Source of the DNA: Candidatus Microgenomates bacterium
GTDB lineage: Bacteria > Patescibacteria > Microgenomatia > JADHYG01
Length of the DNA stretch: 15,050 nt
NCBI GenBank assembly: GCA_016782545.1
Contig: JADHYG010000024.1
Span: 1 to 15,050, forward strand
Direction of reading: 5' to 3'
A program made the position numbers and the translations under genes. How positions within the stretch are numbered: the stretch's first letter is position 1; the number at the start of each line of letters is the position of its first letter. The notes under the pieces were generated by a model. The model did not search any database, was not told the origin of the DNA, and saw only the letters and a program-made list of their open reading frames with translations. Positions 14,344 through 15,050 of this stretch are shown piece after piece.

Positions 14344-14425
14344 CAATGGCTAGATGGCTGAATGGTTAAATGGTTTTGATCTTCTTTTTCTTCAACTATC
14401 TAACCATATAGCCATATAACTATTT
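14344..14425. repeat. Inverted pair of octamer arrays between RNase HI and flippase
   Basis: Left: CAATGGCT, AGATGGCT, GAATGGTT, AAATGGTT (14344-14375). Right, read as reverse complement: AAATAGTT, ATATGGCT, ATATGGTT, AGATAGTT (14425-14394). Four 8-nt units on each side with consensus NNATGGYT face each other across an 18-nt spacer, giving a hairpin with 32-nt imperfect arms. The outer end overlaps the flippase stop codon. Confidence 0.85.
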
Positions 14426-15050
14426 AATCATTTTCTTTTTTTAAAATATCCAAACAAAAACTTCCTGTTAAGATTAAAACAATTAATTCACTGATTATCA
14501 AAATGATTGCCGCCGCTTGCGGACCATAACGGGGAATGAAAAATAAATTCAGCAAAACATTAACAATCATTACATTACCATAAATCAGGGCCAATAATTT
14601 TTGCTTGCCAAAAGCAATCAAAACCCACATAAATAATGAAGAAAGAAAAAAAATGGGCAAACCCAAAACTAAAATCCTAAACACATTTACTGACGGCGCA
14701 AAATCTTGTTTGATTAAGATCAGATAAGGAGATAACAAAAAACAGATAACAAATAACAACAAGGAAGAAATAATTAAAAAAATCATTGACTTTTTGACAA
14801 TATCTAATAGTCCAGTTTCCTGTATTTTTGTTTTTTGTTTTTTGTTTTTTGTTCTTTGAATTAATATTGGATAAATCGCATTCATAAAAAATGTTGGAAT
14901 CGCCAAAGGAAATTCAAAAAAACTTCTGGCTAAACCATAAACACCAACTTCGCTTGTTGACCGAAAAACAGTTAATATCAAAGTATCAGCTTTAAAATAA
15001 ATGAGATTGAAAATGAGAGTTAATCCTAACGGTAGAGATTTGAGAAACAG
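14424..15050 (-). CDS. Polysaccharide/lipid-linked oligosaccharide flippase (Wzx/MATE-like), 5' part outside the window
   Basis: A C-terminal fragment of about 208 residues; the frame is open to the edge of the window at 15050, so the start is missing. It has the polytopic pattern of Wzx/MurJ/MATE-type exporters: LPLGLTLIFNLIYFKADTLIL, then VFRSTSEVGVYGLARSFFEF, and helices covering LVICFLLSPYLIL and VNVFRILVLGLPIFFLSSLF to the C-terminal NLFFIPRYGPQAAAIILIISELIVLIL. The FKADTxIL...VGxYGLA segment is characteristic of the oligosaccharide flippases that move lipid-linked sugars across the cytoplasmic membrane. A cytoplasmic loop contains RTKNKKQKTKIQETG, encoded by a 7-nt array. It lies near the DUF4012 gene, which fits an envelope-polysaccharide neighbourhood. 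Confidence 0.85.
   Translation of the reverse strand: MFLKSLPLGLTLIFNLIYFKADTLILTVFRSTSEVGVYGLARSFFEFPLAIPTFFMNAIYPILIQRTKNKKQKTKIQETGLLDIVKKSMIFLIISSLLLFVICFLLSPYLILIKQDFAPSVNVFRILVLGLPIFFLSSLFMWVLIAFGKQKLLALIYGNVMIVNVLLNLFFIPRYGPQAAAIILIISELIVLILTGSFCLDILKKEND
14824..14858 (-). repeat. Heptamer array CAAAAAA x5 inside the flippase
   Basis: Plus-strand units ATTTTTG, TTTTTTG, TTTTTTG, TTTTTTG and TTCTTTG lie at 14824, 14831, 14838, 14845 and 14852. They encode the basic loop TKNKKQKTKIQ between membrane helices. Confidence 0.9.

Overview
The window looks like a fragment of a Patescibacteria (Candidate Phyla Radiation) genome, most likely a Microgenomates-type lineage. This is an inference from gene content and style: AT-rich DNA, a DUF4012 protein, a VirB6/TrbL-like polytopic protein, a diverged Cys-His-Cys metal-site protein like those seen in CPR genomes, a compact valyl-tRNA synthetase, and almost no Shine-Dalgarno sequences. 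TGA acts as a stop (ends of the first gene and of the TPR gene), which argues against the lineages that read UGA as glycine.

Layout. Positions 5-1504 (+) encode a secreted-then-polytopic VirB6/TrbL-like protein. It converges on a 1176-residue protein of unknown function (1519-5049, -). Next comes a GxxExxY-family PD-(D/E)xK protein (5279-5671, +), walled in on both sides by inverted arrays of a degenerate 9-mer. It is followed by valS (5783-8089, +), a frameshifted carbonic-anhydrase-like gene (8219-9042, -), a membrane-anchored TPR protein (9114-9791, +), a Phd/YefM-RelE toxin-antitoxin pair (9843-10381, +), ribosomal protein bL25 (10392-11120, -), a DUF4012 protein with a Rossmann-like N-terminus (11131-13554, -), a 360-nt repeat-filled gap, an RNase HI (13915-14331, -) and the 3' part of a polysaccharide flippase (14424-15050, -). 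The genes do not form one pathway. They mix housekeeping (valS, rplY, rnhA), cell envelope (flippase, DUF4012, TPR, VirB6-like) and accessory functions (toxin-antitoxin, GxxExxY).

The striking feature is repeat biology, in three classes. (1) Short-word arrays with 7-, 8- or about 10-nt period. Some sit in inverted pairs between genes (around GxxExxY, 13665-13807, 14344-14425). Others sit inside reading frames (signal peptide of the first gene, DUF4012, RNase HI, flippase). (2) Three copies of a composite palindromic element bounded by TGTCAT...ATGACA. One supplies the end of valS, one sits in the N-terminus of the TPR protein, and one is an in-frame insertion in DUF4012. (3) A perfect-arm palindrome upstream of DUF4012.

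Expression also looks distinctive. Four genes have a sigma-70-like -10 box exactly 7 or 8 nt before their ATG, which predicts leaderless mRNAs. Only the carbonic-anhydrase-like gene has a textbook Shine-Dalgarno sequence. No tRNA, rRNA or CRISPR array was found.
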